Source: Flavobacteriales bacterium (GTDB lineage Bacteria > Bacteroidota > Bacteroidia > Flavobacteriales_D > Crocinitomicaceae). From it: DNA of 64,000 nt. Of the stretch, positions 44,073-53,689 are shown piece by piece (within the stretch, counting starts at the first letter, position 1; each line of letters begins with the position of its first letter). The translations under genes were made by a program, and so were the position numbers. The notes under the pieces are model-generated. The model was not told the DNA's origin. It ran no database searches and saw only the letters and a list, made by a program, of their open reading frames with translations. The stretch is taken from assembly GCA_015665275.1 (NCBI GenBank), contig JADFAL010000007.1, positions 104,140 through 168,139 of the forward strand. The letters are read 5' to 3'.

Positions 44073-45782
44073 ATGAAGCATTTAGTTTTCGCTTGTTTGT
44101 TGGGATTGACATTTACTTCCAATGCACAATGGGATGGAAATACCAGCCCGACTTACCCTGAATTGATTGAAATCTACAAAGCTTTGGATGCCGAACATCC
44201 TGAAATTGAATTGTATCAAATGGGGCCTAGCGACTATGGTTTGCCTATTTATGTGGTTCTGATAAATGCGGCTCACGATTCTACCGACTCTTTCATGAAG
44301 GCTCGGAACGAAACAACGATACTCATTAACAATGCCATTCATCCGGGAGAACCAGACGGCATTAATGCATGTCTAATTTGGATTCACGATTGGATTGAAA
44401 ACGGGAAACCCACCGAAATTCCGACCGTAGCAATTATTCCAGCGTACAACGTAGGAGGGATGATGAATCGATCCAGTACGAGCAGAGCAAATCAAGTGGG
44501 GCCAGAAGAGTATGGATTCAGAGGAAATGCTCAGAATCTTGATTTGAACCGCGATTTCATCAAGATGGACTCAAAAAACATGTGGACTTTCGCCAAAATT
44601 TATCATGCGCTGGATCCAGACGTTTTTATAGATACGCACGTTTCGAACGGTGCAGATTATCAGTACACAATGACGTATATCGCTTCGGTACGAGAGCGTA
44701 TGGCTCCATCACTCGCGCACTTCATGCACGATGAAATGATTCCAAGGCTCCATGAATTGTCGTCGGAAAAAGGTTTCGATTTGACACCTTATGTGCATAC
44801 CAGAAAGGCTGTCCCAGACAATGGGATTGAGGTGTTCAATGATCTTCCGCGCTATGCAATGGGATATGCTTCACTATTCAATGCCATTAGTTTTACAACC
44901 GAAACGCACATGCTGAAGCCCTTCCCGCAACGTGTTCAGGCAACTCATGCCTTTTTAACATCTACCATTGATTGGATATCGGAAAATAGGGAAGTCATTG
45001 AACTGAACAGAAAAGAGGCAAAGGAATGGGACATGAATATGTCGACATTTTACTATAATTATCAACTTCAAAACGACAGCATTCCTTTGTTATTCAAAGG
45101 GTTTGAACATTCGTATCCAACGAGTGAAGTGACGGGCGATCCGCGTTTAAAATACCACCGCGACAAGCCATTTGAGAAAGAGGTACCGTACTTCAATCAT
45201 TACGCAGCGCAGGACTCTTTTGACATTCCTCCGTACTTTTTCATTGGAGGACAGTGTGAAGAAGTAATTGAGCGGTTGATCGCAAATAATGTTCAAATGC
45301 GATTTGCTGATGCGGAAGAACGAATTTACGCCTCACAATTCCGAATTGCCTCGTTTGAAAGTGGAAATCAGCCGTATGAAGGACATTTTTTACACCGAAA
45401 TGTTGCAAGCGAATTGCAAGGAATGTATGTGAATGTAAAACCTGGAGATGTGATCATACCTATGAATCAGGCGAATCGACGTTTCATAGTGTCTGTTTTG
45501 GTTCCCGATGCACCGGATAGTTATTTCGCATGGAATTATTTCGACAGTTACGTACAGCAAAAAGAGTACTTCTCTGCCTATGTTTTTGAAGACGTAGCGG
45601 CGGAGATTTTAAAGAATGATGCACATTTGAAAAAGGAGTTCGAAGTAAAGAAGCAAAGCGATCCAGAATTTGCGGAATCAACTTGGGCGCAACTGTACTT
45701 TTTGTATCAGCGCAGTCCGTATTACGAGCCAACGCATAATTTACTTCCAATGGGAGCAATTAATCCTGTAGAGCAGAAGTAA
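44073..45782 (+). CDS. Secreted M14 family zinc carboxypeptidase
   Basis: This 569-residue protein has a signal peptide (MKHLVFACLLGLTFTSNAQ). The zinc site is HPGEPDG near residue 90 (HxxE) with the third ligand His in DTHVSNGADYQ near 188, and the likely catalytic Glu in TTETHMLKP near 276. It is longer than classical carboxypeptidases, with a C-terminal extension of about 250 residues, as in Bacteroidota M14-like proteins. It probably cleaves peptides outside the cytoplasm. Confidence 0.88.
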   Translation: MKHLVFACLLGLTFTSNAQWDGNTSPTYPELIEIYKALDAEHPEIELYQMGPSDYGLPIYVVLINAAHDSTDSFMKARNETTILINNAIHPGEPDGINACLIWIHDWIENGKPTEIPTVAIIPAYNVGGMMNRSSTSRANQVGPEEYGFRGNAQNLDLNRDFIKMDSKNMWTFAKIYHALDPDVFIDTHVSNGADYQYTMTYIASVRERMAPSLAHFMHDEMIPRLHELSSEKGFDLTPYVHTRKAVPDNGIEVFNDLPRYAMGYASLFNAISFTTETHMLKPFPQRVQATHAFLTSTIDWISENREVIELNRKEAKEWDMNMSTFYYNYQLQNDSIPLLFKGFEHSYPTSEVTGDPRLKYHRDKPFEKEVPYFNHYAAQDSFDIPPYFFIGGQCEEVIERLIANNVQMRFADAEERIYASQFRIASFESGNQPYEGHFLHRNVASELQGMYVNVKPGDVIIPMNQANRRFIVSVLVPDAPDSYFAWNYFDSYVQQKEYFSAYVFEDVAAEILKNDAHLKKEFEVKKQSDPEFAESTWAQLYFLYQRSPYYEPTHNLLPMGAINPVEQK

Positions 45783-45784
45783 GG

Positions 45785-46915
45785 TTAGAATGCATTTTTG
45801 AGCTTTAGAATCGGTTGTTCGATGAATCGATAACTTAGAACACTCAGAATTCCTGTAATCAGTAGCGAAATGATAAAGAAGAGAACGAACTGAACAGGAT
45901 TATCGGTCCACTCCATTTCACGAAATAGCTGCTGTACATAGTAAATCACAATACAGTGATACATATAGAATCCGTAGCTAATTGTACCTATTCGAAAGAA
46001 AGTAGGAATTTTGTCAGCCTTGAAGAAAGAGTGCTTTCCAAAAGTTTGGTCCAGAATAACGTACACAAAGAAACAACCGAGAACTAGCTTTTCCACAACA
46101 ATGAAGTCGCCCACAAAAATCTTGCGCGTTCCGAGGATCATTCCTAGTCCCAGTACATAAATCAATACATTCAGCCATTTTTGAACGTTGGAAATGTGAT
46201 CTTGAAAATTCCAATGGAAACAAGCGTATGCTGTGATTCCGCCAAGTGCGAGATCGCTCATCACGGCAAATGTGTGATAATAAAGTGTGTTGAAACTATC
46301 TACGTAAATCCATCGAAAAACCAAACTTCCAGCCGCCAAAATAATTAGGTACGGAAAAAAACCTTTGGCCTTGCGCATGAAAGGAAAGATTGCCATAAGA
46401 GCCACCCAAGCCATGTAGAATTGTTCTTCAATACTAACGGACCACGTAATTGTCAGCAGATTTACAGCATCTCGATATCCATTTCTAATTTCTTCTATAT
46501 TCGAGAGAAAAAAGGCGTACATCCATCCGGAATTGGTGGTTTCTATGCCGTATGGAAGCTGCGGGTAGATCAAAAAACCAAAGCCAACGACGATGAAATA
46601 TACCGGCCAGATTCGAAGCAATCTACGCATGAAAAATCCAAAAACGCCAATCGCACCTTTCGATTTTGCTTCGTGTAATAAAAGGTAGGTAATTAGAAAG
46701 CCACTGAGTACGAAGAACAAGCTTACACCATAATTCCCCTTACTAAAAACCTGCACGGCAATCTGGAAATACTTCGATTGATAAAAGTCTCCCCAGATCT
46801 CGTTTCCCAGTAGGAATGCATGAAATACAAAGACCGATAGCGCACCAATTGCCCTTAGTCCGTTGAGATTTTCGAAGTAGGGGCGCGATAATTTCGAAGT
46901 ATTCTGTGAGTTCAA
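45785..46915 (-). CDS. Acyltransferase family 3 membrane protein
   Basis: This 376-residue protein has about ten membrane helices and the family start LNGLRAIGALSVFVFHAFLL with the conserved Arg and His. FVLSGFLITYLLLHEAKSKG and the RRLLRIWPVYFIVVGFGF segment follow. Such proteins transfer acetyl or succinyl groups to cell-surface polysaccharides or lipids. It is convergent with the M14 gene, 2 bp apart. The substrate is not predictable. Confidence 0.92.
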   Translation of the reverse strand: MNSQNTSKLSRPYFENLNGLRAIGALSVFVFHAFLLGNEIWGDFYQSKYFQIAVQVFSKGNYGVSLFFVLSGFLITYLLLHEAKSKGAIGVFGFFMRRLLRIWPVYFIVVGFGFLIYPQLPYGIETTNSGWMYAFFLSNIEEIRNGYRDAVNLLTITWSVSIEEQFYMAWVALMAIFPFMRKAKGFFPYLIILAAGSLVFRWIYVDSFNTLYYHTFAVMSDLALGGITAYACFHWNFQDHISNVQKWLNVLIYVLGLGMILGTRKIFVGDFIVVEKLVLGCFFVYVILDQTFGKHSFFKADKIPTFFRIGTISYGFYMYHCIVIYYVQQLFREMEWTDNPVQFVLFFIISLLITGILSVLSYRFIEQPILKLKNAF

Positions 46916-46928
46916 CGCTCTCTTTGAT

Positions 46929-46936
46929 TAATTTTG
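46929..46936 (+). promoter_or_regulatory. -7 element of the LhgO-like gene
   Basis: TAATTTTG is an exact TAnnTTTG 27 nt before the ATG at 46964. No good -33 partner was found at the usual spacing. Confidence 0.4.
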
Positions 46937-46963
46937 AACGCAAATTAGGTAAAATCCCGAAGC

Positions 46964-48172
46964 ATGACGTATGATATAGCAATTATCGGAGGAGGAATCG
47001 TTGGAGCTGCAACGCTATATAAACTGCAACAAAAACATCCAGATAAGAAAATTGTTTTGTTTGAAAAGGAGGCGCTCGTTGCCGATCATCAAACAGGTCA
47101 TAACTCTGGTGTTATTCACTCTGGTTTATACTACACTCCAGGATCTTTGAAAGCACAAAACTGTATTAAAGGCCGCAAGGAGTTAGTAAAATTCTGTGCC
47201 GAACATGGTGTCGATCACGATGTTTGCGGGAAGGTAGTTGTGGCTACAGACGAGGCAGAATTGCCTTACATGGATAAAATCTTCGAAACAGGACTGAAAA
47301 ACGAAATCGAGGGTATCAAGAAACTTACAGCAGAAGAAGTGAAAGAGCACGAACCGTTTGTTGAATCCATCGGAGGAATCTGGGTTCCAGTAACAGGAAT
47401 CGTTGATTTTCGTGGGATGACGGCGAAGATGGTAGAGTTGGCTTTGAAAATTCAACCAGAAAGTAAATTGTGTTTGGAGCACGAAGTAGAAGATGTTGAC
47501 TCTTCTGGAGAAACGGCGAAGCTTTTCACCAATAAAGGAGATTACGAAGCGCGTTACTTAATTTTCTGTGCTGGTCTTCAAGCCGATCGAATGGCAAAGA
47601 AAGACGGTGTGAAATTGAAAGAAAGAGTGGTAGGTTTCCGTGGAGATTACTACGAACTGACCGAGCAAGGAAAACACAAGGTGAAAAATTTGATTTACCC
47701 AGTTCCCAATCCAGATTTCCCATTCCTTGGAGTGCATTTTACACGAATGACAGACGGAGAAATCGAATGTGGACCGAATGCTGTGTTCACCTTCAAGAGA
47801 GAAGGGTATGGGAAAACCGATTTCTCATTTAGAGATACGTGGGATGCTTTAACTTACAATGGAACTTGGAAGCTGTTCTTCAAAAACATGAAGTTCGGAA
47901 TCAATGAATACCGCCGTGCTTTCTCGAAGAAATTGTTCTTGAAGACATTACAGCGCATGATTCCATCATTGACCATGGATGACCTCAAACCCGGACGTTC
48001 GGGAGTGCGTGCCTTATTGTTACGTCAAGATGGCGATACAAGAGATGATTTCCGAATTGAATATCACGGGAAATCTATTCACGTTTTGAATGCTCCTTCG
48101 CCAGCTGCAACAGCGTCATTGGCCATTGGAGGCTACATCACAGATAAGGTTGAAGAGCACTTTGATTTGTAA
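46964..48172 (+). CDS. lhgO: L-2-hydroxyglutarate oxidase (FAD)
   Basis: This 402-residue enzyme has the FAD Rossmann start DIAIIGGGIVGAATLYKLQQ and the substrate-cap region ADHQTGHNSGVIHSGLYYTP near residue 44-63. It also has the C-terminal FAD motif SPAATASLAIGGYI. This equals the LhgO/YgaF group that oxidises L-2-hydroxyglutarate to 2-oxoglutarate, donating electrons to the membrane quinone pool. The length is normal. It is divergent from the acyltransferase gene. Confidence 0.93.
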   Translation: MTYDIAIIGGGIVGAATLYKLQQKHPDKKIVLFEKEALVADHQTGHNSGVIHSGLYYTPGSLKAQNCIKGRKELVKFCAEHGVDHDVCGKVVVATDEAELPYMDKIFETGLKNEIEGIKKLTAEEVKEHEPFVESIGGIWVPVTGIVDFRGMTAKMVELALKIQPESKLCLEHEVEDVDSSGETAKLFTNKGDYEARYLIFCAGLQADRMAKKDGVKLKERVVGFRGDYYELTEQGKHKVKNLIYPVPNPDFPFLGVHFTRMTDGEIECGPNAVFTFKREGYGKTDFSFRDTWDALTYNGTWKLFFKNMKFGINEYRRAFSKKLFLKTLQRMIPSLTMDDLKPGRSGVRALLLRQDGDTRDDFRIEYHGKSIHVLNAPSPAATASLAIGGYITDKVEEHFDL

Positions 48173-48227
48173 CACGAGCCCTCGAATAAAAAAATATTCA
48201 CGATCTTAATTCAAAGTTTGAATTAAG

Positions 48228-48536
48228 ATGAAGCATTTCGTCACTCTTACATTTTTATTCTTTTTGAATTTAAGTCAAGCCCAAAGAGGGATTGGTTGGG
48301 TGGTACACTCATGTGATACGTCTTACGAAAAAGACACCACGCACATCTACCTTAGGAAAGTAAAGCGTAGATACCAGAATAGTACTACCACCGTGTATAA
48401 GATTTTTCATACGGCTTATAATGCAGAGGGCAAAAGGATTGAAAAGGATAAAACATGGGGAAAACAAGGCTGTTTTGTTTTCGAGAGAAGGACTGTGTAT
48501 CACAAGGAAAGGGATAGATCCAAACATAAGAATTAA
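48228..48536 (+). CDS. Small secreted protein of unknown function
   Basis: This 102-residue protein has a signal peptide (MKHFVTLTFLFFLNLSQAQ) and a mature part rich in Lys, Arg and Tyr with two Cys (HSCDTSYEK and KQGCFVFERR) that might form a disulfide. It ends with a basic tail. It lies in the gap between lhgO and the AI-2E gene on the plus strand, in the same direction as lhgO. I do not recognise a family. Confidence 0.6.
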   Translation: MKHFVTLTFLFFLNLSQAQRGIGWVVHSCDTSYEKDTTHIYLRKVKRRYQNSTTTVYKIFHTAYNAEGKRIEKDKTWGKQGCFVFERRTVYHKERDRSKHKN

Positions 48537-48636
48537 CTATCCTTCGGAAGATGGAAAGCAACTTAATGCTTAATTCTGGAATTCATAACTCTGACTTCGA
48601 GAGCCTCAGTCATCGTTATTCCCTATTACTTACTAA

Positions 48637-49665
48637 CTAAACTCTTCCTTTTTCAGAAAGTAGAATAGCAATGGATCGTGTATTCGGGAATTGAGAGAAA
48701 ATAATGATGAGTGCAACGGTAATTGGAACACTGAGAAGCATCCCTGTAATTCCCCAAAGTGCACCCCAAACTGCCAAAGAGAGTACTGCAACTAGTGGGC
48801 TAATGTTTAGTGTATTGCCCATCAATCTCGGTTCCAAAAAGTTTCCGATTAGTACAGAAATAGATGTCAAAGAAATTACGATGATCAAAAATGCTGTGAA
48901 ATCTCCAAACTGAAGTAGCGAGAATAGTGCTGGTAAAAGGGAAGCTAAAATCGGCCCAACGCTTGGGATAAAGTTGAACATGAAAAGTAAAAACGCCCAG
49001 AAAATTGGAGCATCCAACCCAACAAAATAAAATACAATGAACCCAAGTGCAGAGGTAAACAAGGCAATCAAGGATTTCAATCCAATATAGCGTGACATCG
49101 TTTTATCGATTTTCGCTAATGTTTCCATGCTCTTTTCCGGATGTTCGGAGCCTGCAGCAATCAATTTTAATTTGCCCTCGAAAAGTGATTCTTCAATTAA
49201 TATGAATATGATGTAGAATACAATCATGACCATATTCCCCAATATCCCTGAAATAGAATTCACAAGTCCAGTTAGGTAATCTGTACTTTCAATGGATTTC
49301 AAGGCGCTAACCATTTGTTCTTGCAAATCAAGACCAGTAAGTGCTTCTATTTGAGTTCCAATGGAGGCGATATTCGCCGCATAATCTTCATAAGAAAAGC
49401 TAAGGACTTCGATATTGTAAATCAACAAACGCGCTACAGAAACAAGTCCAAAGAAAATCACGACCGAGGCCAGTAATGTCTTTATCCATCGGGGAATGTA
49501 TTGCTTGAAAAATCCGATTCTGTCGATCAGATTTCGTGTTTTTTTCACCACAAACCAGATGAGAATTGCAATAACAAAAGGAAGAATGATGGGTTCCGCA
49601 ACGATGAGCAATAAGATGACCAGCGCGGTAATAATGAGTGAGTAAGCAACGTTTTGAAGCTTCAT
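48637..49665 (-). CDS. AI-2E family transporter
   Basis: This 342-residue protein has about eight membrane helices. The AI-2E signature is in the C-terminal half: FWAFLLFMFNFIPSVGPILA followed by SLLPALFSLLQFGDFTAF, and the GNFLEPRLMGNTLNISPLVA motif. These proteins are a broad permease family; true AI-2 export has only been shown for a few, so another substrate is possible. It is divergent from the CotH gene. Confidence 0.9.
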   Translation of the reverse strand: MKLQNVAYSLIITALVILLLIVAEPIILPFVIAILIWFVVKKTRNLIDRIGFFKQYIPRWIKTLLASVVIFFGLVSVARLLIYNIEVLSFSYEDYAANIASIGTQIEALTGLDLQEQMVSALKSIESTDYLTGLVNSISGILGNMVMIVFYIIFILIEESLFEGKLKLIAAGSEHPEKSMETLAKIDKTMSRYIGLKSLIALFTSALGFIVFYFVGLDAPIFWAFLLFMFNFIPSVGPILASLLPALFSLLQFGDFTAFLIIVISLTSISVLIGNFLEPRLMGNTLNISPLVAVLSLAVWGALWGITGMLLSVPITVALIIIFSQFPNTRSIAILLSEKGRV

Positions 49666-49725
49666 GGCTTAAATGTACAAATAAATCAACCTTGAGATAG
49701 AAAACTCCATCTGTATCGAAAGCAT

Positions 49726-49733
49726 TATTTTTG
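49726..49733 (+). promoter_or_regulatory. -7 element of the CotH-like gene
   Basis: TATTTTTG is an exact TAnnTTTG that ends 7 nt before the ATG at 49741, suggesting a very short or absent leader. Confidence 0.45.
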
Positions 49734-49740
49734 CGTCCAA

Positions 49741-52659
49741 ATGAAACGACTGTTGCACGTGTTAGTCGTCATGGCAATTATTGTCACTGGCTGCTCCAAA
49801 CCTACGATTGATGTCACCGACACCAAGAAACCTATCCATCTTTATTGTGATGTGGAGAAGGTGTCAGGAGATAAACTTTTGGGTAAAGGAAAGGTGGAAT
49901 TCAATGGAGCGAGTGCACGTTCTTCCAAAAAATCCCGTTCTGGCAAATATTCATTACAGCTGAATGATAATAATGCATACGGATTTGAATACCAACTAAA
50001 GGACGTTAAAAAGGGTGCGGTGATTACTGCTGAGGTTTGGCGAAATAAAGAAGCTAAATCAGGAGCGCTGGTCATTGGCGTTGACGGCGATCATTTGAAC
50101 AGCGTTTCAAGTGGACATATCCGAGAGACTCAGGGTAATTGGAGCAAATTAACGACCATGTTCGTTGCTGAGAAGGATTTTAAAATGGTGAAGATTTTTG
50201 CCTATAACCTTCAAGCGGAAGCCGTATATTTTGATGATTTCAAAATTGACGTGTATCGAAATGCGAAAAAACCGAAGGTTGCGAAAGGGGATAAGGCGTT
50301 GAGAATTCATATTCCAAGTTCGGCACAGGATTCATTGGATACTTTTCAAGAGCAAGCCCTTCGGCAAGGAATCATTTCCGCTGAACAGAAAGAATACGTT
50401 CAAGCGTACGTCGAAGTAAACGGAGAAAGGGCTCCCGTAGAATTGCGGTTGAAGGGAGATTGGACCGATCATCTGGAAACTTCCAAAGTATCCTATCGCA
50501 TAAAAATGGGAGACGGATTTGCTTTCGATGGACTCAGAACCTTCTCGATTCAACACCCTCAGACACGGTCTTATGCAATGGAATGGTTTGCACATCAAAT
50601 TTTTGAACAAGAGGATGTCCTGACCACGCGGTATGAAATGATTCCAGTGTTCATTAATGGCAAAAATTACGGTGTCTATGCCATGGAAGAGCATTTTGAC
50701 AAGCAATTGCTTGAATCTCGAAAACGTCGTGAAGGTCCAATAATGAAGTTCGACGAATCGGGTATGTGGGCAATTAACAAGAACACGAAGGCCTGCGGAA
50801 AACACGTTGGAGCGCCTGCTATTCAATCCGCTGAGATCACAGTTTTCAAGAAGGGAAGAACGAAACGAACCCCGACCTTGTACGCTCAGTTTTTGGAGGC
50901 GCAATCGGCTATGGAGAAGTATCGCTCGGGTGCCGAAAATGTTGGTGAATACATGGACATCGAAGCGACTGCGAAGTATCTGGCGCTGCTTGAAATAACC
51001 GGAGGGAAGCATGGGCTTACGTGGCACAATCAACGTTTCTATTTCAACCCTATTACACAATTACTCGAGCCAATTGCCTTCGATTGTTTCATGGAATTGA
51101 ATCTTCTTGTCAAAAACAAAGACATCGTCTCCTTGAAGCATCCGGATGATGAAGAATACGTGATGGCCAGAGGTATTTTGAAAGATGATAAACTGAGAAG
51201 TAGGTATTCCTATTATCTGAGGAAGTATTCCGATCCCAATTTTTTAAAAGACATGTACAAGAAGTTGGATAAGCAGATCCAACAAACGGAGGATTTATTG
51301 GCACAGGAATATCCCAATGTGAAAATCTCCCGAGATCATTTTGAATTCAATCGCAAGTGGATTCGAGAGAACTTAAATCAGGTGAAACAGGTCAGGCCTG
51401 AAGTTACATTTAAAGGTTACTTCCCAACGTTGCCGGAAAACTTCATCTACACGGAAATAGCGTTAAAATCCAATCTAGAAGAATACAATGCGGATAGTTC
51501 GGCTCAAATGAGTCTTCGAAATTACCATTCGCATGCATTGGAAGTGATCGGTTATACCGTAAAAGGAGACGGCATAGGAATGATTCCGATTACTCCTGTT
51601 AGGTTAGAACCTTTCGGTAAAGGGAATTCAAAAACAGTTCGTTTCCCAGTCAAGCCAAGACGAATTCATTACCGAGCAGCCAATTGCGGAGACAGTGTTT
51701 TTAAATGTAATCCAGAAGAATGGCCAGAGGCGAAAGAGAGAGAAACAAAATGGAATAAGCAGTATCGCGAGCCTAAAAAATCACAGGTCGTTTTGTCGGG
51801 GATGCAGCAAATTAATAAGGGATTGATCATAGACAATGCAAAGGAATTGATCATTGAAGCTGGGACAGAAATTATTATGGGGCCAGGAGCATATATAGTT
51901 TCCTACGCACCGATTAAGGCTTTGGGAACGAAAGAAAATCCGATTATTATTCGCGGTACAAGCGAACAAACACAGGGCTTCGTATGCTTGAGTCAAAGAA
52001 TTTCTGAACTTGAATACGTCACCTTTGATAACCTTGGTACCATGACCGAAGGCAATTGGAGACTGACTGGTGCGGTTACTTTTTACAATGGGCCGGTGAA
52101 TTTATCGAATTGTGTATTTAGGAACAATCATTGCGAAGATGGTCTGAATACAATTCGATGCAGCGTGAATATGTCAAATTGCCTGGTTGAGAACACTTAC
52201 TCGGATGGTTATGACGCTGATTTCTGTCAAGGAAGAGTTGCGGAATCTACATTCAAGAATACCGGAAACGATTGCATTGATTTCTCAGGTAGTTCTTGTA
52301 CAATTGATAATTGCACCATCATTAATTCGGGAGATAAAGGCGTGTCCGGAGGAGAAAACTCGAATTTATTAGTGACAAATTGCAAAATCGTAGGAGCCAA
52401 AATAGCCGTTGCTTCAAAAGATCAATCAACAGTAACCGTGAAGGTCCTCAATATTGTGAGTTCCGATATCGCATACGCCGCATATCGGAAAAAGCCTGAA
52501 TATGGACCGGCCAAACTTGAAGTGGAATCTGAGTTAAGTAATCTGGCAACATCGTTGAAGTTATTGGAGAAAGATTCTAAACTGATTCACCTGGGTAAGG
52601 AATATGTTGGAACGAAAATCTTCGACATCAATGCCATGTATGCAGAGTTCGAAAAGTGA
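49741..52659 (+). CDS. CotH kinase-fold lipoprotein with C-terminal right-handed beta-helix
   Basis: This 972-residue lipoprotein has a lipobox (AIIVTGC) at residue ~18 and a beta-sandwich-like domain (about 40-180, with EYQLKDVKKGAVITAEVWRN, a possible carbohydrate-binding module). A CotH fold follows (about 185-555: VELRLKGDWTDHL, then NGKNYGVYAMEEHFDKQLLE and AFDCFMELNLLVKN). The C-terminal part (about 690-920) is a right-handed parallel beta-helix with turns such as NCVFRNNHCEDGLNTI, NCLVENTYSDGYDADFCQG and NCTIINSGDKGVSGG. CotH proteins are atypical kinases, best known from spores and cell walls. The fusion suggests a surface protein that binds or modifies a polysaccharide. Confidence 0.85.
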   Translation: MKRLLHVLVVMAIIVTGCSKPTIDVTDTKKPIHLYCDVEKVSGDKLLGKGKVEFNGASARSSKKSRSGKYSLQLNDNNAYGFEYQLKDVKKGAVITAEVWRNKEAKSGALVIGVDGDHLNSVSSGHIRETQGNWSKLTTMFVAEKDFKMVKIFAYNLQAEAVYFDDFKIDVYRNAKKPKVAKGDKALRIHIPSSAQDSLDTFQEQALRQGIISAEQKEYVQAYVEVNGERAPVELRLKGDWTDHLETSKVSYRIKMGDGFAFDGLRTFSIQHPQTRSYAMEWFAHQIFEQEDVLTTRYEMIPVFINGKNYGVYAMEEHFDKQLLESRKRREGPIMKFDESGMWAINKNTKACGKHVGAPAIQSAEITVFKKGRTKRTPTLYAQFLEAQSAMEKYRSGAENVGEYMDIEATAKYLALLEITGGKHGLTWHNQRFYFNPITQLLEPIAFDCFMELNLLVKNKDIVSLKHPDDEEYVMARGILKDDKLRSRYSYYLRKYSDPNFLKDMYKKLDKQIQQTEDLLAQEYPNVKISRDHFEFNRKWIRENLNQVKQVRPEVTFKGYFPTLPENFIYTEIALKSNLEEYNADSSAQMSLRNYHSHALEVIGYTVKGDGIGMIPITPVRLEPFGKGNSKTVRFPVKPRRIHYRAANCGDSVFKCNPEEWPEAKERETKWNKQYREPKKSQVVLSGMQQINKGLIIDNAKELIIEAGTEIIMGPGAYIVSYAPIKALGTKENPIIIRGTSEQTQGFVCLSQRISELEYVTFDNLGTMTEGNWRLTGAVTFYNGPVNLSNCVFRNNHCEDGLNTIRCSVNMSNCLVENTYSDGYDADFCQGRVAESTFKNTGNDCIDFSGSSCTIDNCTIINSGDKGVSGGENSNLLVTNCKIVGAKIAVASKDQSTVTVKVLNIVSSDIAYAAYRKKPEYGPAKLEVESELSNLATSLKLLEKDSKLIHLGKEYVGTKIFDINAMYAEFEK

Positions 52660-53040
52660 TTAAGCTTCTGCTTTTAGCAAGAATTCGATACTAGCGAACT
52701 TTCCTTTTGCTTTATGAATGTTGTTTTCTATTTGACGCTGCCTTTCGAATTGAGACGCTCTACGGTAAATTGCAACGGATATCCCAACGGAAATAATCCC
52801 GAGTATAATCAGAAAGATTAGTGGTGCCGGATAAGGTTTGACTACCACGTGAAAAATATCTGGAACCTCATCAGCGAGCTTACGGACATCCTTGGATTCA
52901 TAGTTTTTCAGAATGTACCTTTTTAACTCGCTGCAGTAGTCGGAAAAATGCTTTAAGTCTTGATTTTCGTCATGTTGTGACAGCAGTTTCTGTGCTTGGA
53001 CCTGCACGTCTTTCAATTGTCTCAAAAGTAGCTGATCCAT
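52660..53040 (-). CDS. Small membrane protein of unknown function
   Basis: This 126-residue protein has a helical N-terminal part (about 1-60, coiled-coil-like heptads) and one membrane segment (LIFLIILGIISVGISVAIYR). A basic cytoplasmic helix follows (RRASQFERQRQIENNIH). It lies 7 bp after the gene at 53048 on the same strand, so the two small membrane proteins probably act together. It abuts the stop of the CotH gene, tail to tail. Family not recognised. Confidence 0.65.
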   Translation of the reverse strand: MDQLLLRQLKDVQVQAQKLLSQHDENQDLKHFSDYCSELKRYILKNYESKDVRKLADEVPDIFHVVVKPYPAPLIFLIILGIISVGISVAIYRRASQFERQRQIENNIHKAKGKFASIEFLLKAEA

Positions 53041-53047
53041 GATTCAA

Positions 53048-53458
53048 TTATTTCTCAAGAGCTAAAAAGCGACAACTGATATCGACCTTACCACCTTCCT
53101 TACCCCGTGGTACAATTTCGATATAACAACTATCTCCAAACCAGTCATTTTTGTAGGTGAATTCCATATTTTTCCCCTTTACGGCAGCCGCGTGTTGCGG
53201 TCCTTTTTCATTCGATAAATAGATGTCGACGTTGGACTTCGCATTTCCGGTAATTTCAAGTTCTATGCTAAAGACTTTTCCTTGGTCCGAATACTTTCCA
53301 AACCGAATAATTTGCTCATTTTCCAATGAAACTGTTCGTTTTTGGTCCAAATTATTCAGGTACATCGGCTTGATAAACCAGAAATAACTAATGATGAATA
53401 ACACGCTAATAATCAGGGTGCTGATAATGGTTATTCGAATCGTTTTTGTTGACTTCAT
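53048..53458 (-). CDS. Membrane-anchored protein with soluble beta-domain
   Basis: This 136-residue protein starts at ATG 53458; longer frames begin in the riboswitch region and are not credible. It has an N-terminal membrane anchor (TIRITIISTLIISVLFIISY) and a soluble beta-sandwich-like part (VFSIELEITGNAKSNVDIYL, then MEFTYKNDWFGDSCYIEIVP). It is probably periplasmic and paired with the following small membrane protein. It is divergent from the methionine operon. Function unknown. Confidence 0.65.
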   Translation of the reverse strand: MKSTKTIRITIISTLIISVLFIISYFWFIKPMYLNNLDQKRTVSLENEQIIRFGKYSDQGKVFSIELEITGNAKSNVDIYLSNEKGPQHAAAVKGKNMEFTYKNDWFGDSCYIEIVPRGKEGGKVDISCRFLALEK

Positions 53459-53490
53459 TGTGTCTCTGAAAAAATATTTCTGGGAAATTG

Positions 53491-53523
53491 TTTGCGAATT
53501 CAAAAACAAATTTAAAAGATTTG
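53491..53523 (+). promoter_or_regulatory. Promoter of the metX operon
   Basis: TTTG at 53491-53494, a 21-bp spacer and AAGATTTG at 53516-53523 (one mismatch to TAnnTTTG) fit a Bacteroidota promoter. The start of transcription is expected near 53529, so the whole riboswitch lies in the leader. Confidence 0.55.
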
Positions 53524-53553
53524 TGCAGTCAATGGCCACGACGGTGGATCTTG

Positions 53554-53681
53554 ATTTATAAAGAAGAGGGTAGAGACAGGCTCTGTGATCCTCTGGCAAC
53601 CAACTATAAGTCCGTCAACAGACGGGTTGGAAAATCGGTGCCAATTCCTGACTCTGACAATGAAGTCGGAGGAATATAAAT
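53554..53681 (+). ncRNA. SAM-I type riboswitch (S-box leader)
   Basis: The leader contains the S-box core CTGGCAACC (53592-53600) and GGTGCCAATTCC (53637-53648). P1 is ATTTATA (53554-53560) paired with TATAAAT (53675-53681). P2 is GAGG/CCTC with AGAG/CTCT (53566-53594). P3 pairs CAACC/GGTTG and GTCCGTC/GACGG, and P4 lies near GACT/AGTC (about 53650-53668). SAM binding is expected to stabilise P1 and lower expression of the downstream methionine genes. Directly after P1 comes a short reading frame with a run of Cys codons. Confidence 0.9.
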
Positions 53682-53689
53682 GAAAAGAG

